This document shows positions 62,024 through 64,000 of a stretch of DNA of 64,000 nucleotides, piece by piece. The position numbers were made by a program, and so were the translations under genes. This stretch comes from CAKZNE01 sp040222435 (GTDB lineage: Bacteria; Bacteroidota; Bacteroidia; Flavobacteriales; Schleiferiaceae). Each line of letters begins with the position of its first letter. Positions within the stretch are counted from its first letter, which is position 1. A model generated the notes under the pieces. That model did not search any database and was not told the origin of the DNA. It saw only the letters and a list, made by a program, of their open reading frames with translations. The stretch spans positions 434,001 to 498,000 of the forward strand of contig OZ243107.1 of NCBI GenBank assembly GCA_965212245.1. The letters are read 5' to 3'.

Positions 62024-62551
62024 TTATTTAGCATATAGGCTGCCTAAGTTGTAATAACTCTTTTCAAAAATAGCCCGTTTTAAAAGATAAACCGAAAAAG
62101 CATCCGCCTCATTATACAAACGCAGTATAGTATCATTACGCACTTCAAAACGTGACACTTCAGATAACTCATAATAAAAGCCGGTATACCATACGCCAGT
62201 ATGGACGTCCATTGTTCTTAAACCACTCAACGCAAGGTGTTTCCTCATTATAGTAAAATAGGCCAGGTACCAATTTACGTCATGCCGGCCGTACAAACTA
62301 TCGTTAGAGAAAACCTGTAAGGTAATGGGGTAGCGTGAGTCACTGGAGTCCTGGTATTCCTTAACTATTTACCCATCCTTTATACGTTCCTTGTATAAAA
62401 CCACCCAATAGCCTTCGTAATTATCATAGGTAGCTATCACTTCTTCTCCGGGAACTTCAATTACTTGAACTTCTTTTTTACAAGCTATTAAAAGGGGAAA
62501 TACTATAGCAATGAGAAGGTATATGAACTGGTGGGAAAGGGGACTGGTCAT
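62024..62551 (-). pseudogene. Duplicate lipoprotein gene with an in-frame stop
   Basis: Continuous frame of 176 codons, stopped at TAA 62371-62369 (minus), where the intact copy reads CAA (KDGQVVKEY versus KDG-stop-IVKEY). A single C-to-T change explains it. Before the stop: a lipoprotein signal peptide ending LLIACKKE. After the stop the frame is intact (VKEYQDSSDSRYPI, FSNDSLYGRHDVNW, FEVRND). One 3-bp deletion separates the copies in the middle. The stop shortens the protein to 60 residues. Confidence 0.85.
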
Positions 62552-62983
62552 TGCAGTTTGATTTAAAAGTATTTAATTCCTATTGCTGTAAATCTGACCA
62601 GAAGAACTTAAAGCTTTACAGATACATATATACCTGAAGTAAAAGAAAGAAATAATTCGTTAAAATCAAAAAAGTGCTGGTTTAAACTTTGCAACTTTAA
62701 CATAGTAAAATAAGAGAATTAAGCATCCACCACTCTATCATTTACTTTAGCCCGCCTTATATGTCTAACCCAGGTTAACAGCCACACCCCTTAAATTACC
62801 ATTTACTCACAAACCATAATTACCCAATAAGTTTACTGAATTTAAAAAGTACTTTTTACGACATTGTAATGGCCTTTAGCATTAAAGACCGCTATAAGCT
62901 TTATCCCTTAATACGGGTTTTGAAAAGTCGACCGGATAAATATACCGGGAATAGCTAATCCATTAACTCTAAATCAGATTATT
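62552..62983. other. Intergenic region between the lipoprotein pair and the edge gene
   Basis: About 430 bp of A/T-rich sequence with no convincing gene. It must hold the divergent promoters of the lipoprotein/protease unit and of the edge gene. Weak TACTTTAG-like box near 62743; no strong repeat was noticed. Confidence 0.45.
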
Positions 62984-64000
62984 ATGTCAAGTCCAGCAGA
63001 TGTAACTATTAAAAACCTCACCGACAAGGAACTAACCACCCACGTAACCCGTGATTATTGGGTGGAGGGAGATGGAAAGACCATCAACAACAAAACCATT
63101 GCGGCCGGAGCGCAGGAAACCTTTCGCGTAGTGGCTAAAACAGGCCATCATGGCGAACTGGATATCAACCTGGCGGACCCCTCCGAAACATTAGGTCAGT
63201 TTAAAATCAAAAGCATTAAAGACCCCCATAATAAAGGGGCTCTTGAAACCAAACCCTTTGTGGATTATATTAAAATGACGTCCAGCGGAGAAAGAAGCTC
63301 GCCCTCTGATAAAGATTTAAGACGTATAGAAATGGAGATGTCCTATAAACCTTCTGACACCTCCGGTTGGGATATAGTATGTGCCAGCCAGAAGAGCTTT
63401 ATTAATGAAAAGCTGAACAACCTGTACAAGCAAGATGTCCTGCCACATACGTTTAAAGAGGTGAATATAGGCTGTCCTCAAATTGTAGGGGGAAATGAAA
63501 ATAAGCAGGAAGAAGTAAAGATCAGCCTTCCGCTGGACGGTAAGATTACACTGGCTAAAATTTCCGGCACCTGTGAATTCACGGTAAACCTAAACCATAT
63601 AAACTGCCACATCACAAACACGGATGACGCTCAATATACGCTGCTTCTTGATCTCTCCGGAAACATCCTAAGGGAGGTAGATCTATCTGGCTTGGAGGTG
63701 AAGTTCTTAGGCAAAGAGGTGCCCACGGAGCAGTTGCAGGAAGTGATTCTTAAACTGGTAAATGAAGCCTTCAACGCTATGGAACCCCTTGAAGTTCCAT
63801 TTACTTCGCCTCTGCCCTTTTCGTTGGGTGATATGACCATCCGCCTGGCGTTTGTAAGTAATTCTGATGAGCCCGAAAGAAGCTTTTTGGCCATTCTTAT
63901 AGGCTTACAGGCTAATAAAGGTTTTTATAAGCTTTCTAAAGACCTGATCTGTAATTCACCCCAAACCAATACCGCTTTTGTGTTGGCTCACCCGCTCTTT
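62984..64000 (+). CDS. Partial gene: possible TULIP-family (P47/OrfX-like) protein
   Basis: An open frame from ATG 62984 through the end of the window (339 codons so far, no stop, frame continues beyond). N-terminal part (1-110): ADVTIKNLTDKELTTHVTRD, AGAQETFRVVAKTGHHGELD, beta-rich. From about 125 the pattern GWDIVCASQKSFINEKLNNLY, NIGCPQIVGG and VKISLPLDGKITLA resembles TULIP domains of P47/OrfX proteins (WDxV... start, N-x-x-L helix, lipid-binding sheet). There is no signal peptide. The similarity is judged by eye only; the true family could be a different lipid-binding or lectin-like protein. Confidence 0.55.
   Translation, partial: MSSPADVTIKNLTDKELTTHVTRDYWVEGDGKTINNKTIAAGAQETFRVVAKTGHHGELDINLADPSETLGQFKIKSIKDPHNKGALETKPFVDYIKMTSSGERSSPSDKDLRRIEMEMSYKPSDTSGWDIVCASQKSFINEKLNNLYKQDVLPHTFKEVNIGCPQIVGGNENKQEEVKISLPLDGKITLAKISGTCEFTVNLNHINCHITNTDDAQYTLLLDLSGNILREVDLSGLEVKFLGKEVPTEQLQEVILKLVNEAFNAMEPLEVPFTSPLPFSLGDMTIRLAFVSNSDEPERSFLAILIGLQANKGFYKLSKDLICNSPQTNTAFVLAHPLF

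Overview
The window looks like a chromosomal segment of a marine or freshwater-type Bacteroidota (Flavobacteriia/Cryomorphaceae-like). Clues: many genes are preceded by the Bacteroidota -7 box TAnnTTTG rather than an AGGAGG ribosome site. There are TonB-dependent receptors with N-terminal carboxypeptidase-like domains, an OmpA protein with thrombospondin-3 calcium repeats, a HYC_CC_PP-type protein, lipoproteins with a Cys-x-Lys-acid start, and a type IX secretion (T9SS) C-terminal sorting domain. I see no phage, insertion sequence, CRISPR array or integrase.

Layout. 1-250: tRNA-Leu and tRNA-Gly on the minus strand. 298-13.6 kb: housekeeping (mutS, a TrmH-type methyltransferase, an OmpA protein, folK, two deoxynucleoside kinases, sppA, a queuosine-precursor transporter, a GH3-family enzyme). 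13.6-26.7 kb: energy and nucleotide core (membrane pyrophosphatase, pdhB, etfBA, a bifunctional nuclease, an interrupted CNT nucleoside transporter, thyA-folA, tig-clpP-clpX). 27-30 kb: a SPOR outer-membrane protein, then an AhpD-like gene in one operon with a histidine-phosphotransfer-like protein that lacks an ATPase domain and with a lone receiver domain. 30.2-37.8 kb: a metal-handling island (two TonB receptors, a surface-type lipoprotein, HYC_CC_PP, an HMA-type metallochaperone, a CDF exporter). 37.8-42.6 kb: a nucleoid protein, a serine hydrolase, and a Crp-type regulator with DUF2892, TauE and two rhodaneses that looks like a sulfur-stress module. 42.6-52.4 kb: a kelch-like lipoprotein, an AlgI/AlgJ-type acylation pair, an MtfA-type peptidase and a heme-type TonB receptor. 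52.7-64 kb: accessory region with a twice-frameshifted endonuclease/phosphatase gene, a large secreted pentapeptide-repeat protein, a permease, an AAC(6')-like acetyltransferase, a T9SS cargo with a peptidase-S74 domain, a lysyl-endopeptidase-like protease, a tandem lipoprotein pair (one copy broken) and, running off the edge, a possible TULIP/P47-like protein.

How parts fit together: the two deoxynucleoside kinases, thyA, folA, folK and the nucleoside transporter form a deoxynucleotide and folate theme, but the transporter carries an in-frame stop. Three genes are disrupted (transporter, EEP enzyme, lipoprotein copy), each with intact sequence on both sides, so either recent decay or base-level sequence errors must be excluded. 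The most unusual candidate systems are the AhpD / orphan-DHp / receiver operon with an operator-like repeat at its predicted transcription start, the pentapeptide-repeat protein with its unassigned 600-residue C-terminal part, and the edge TULIP-like gene. All product names rest on reading motifs by eye; no database search was run.
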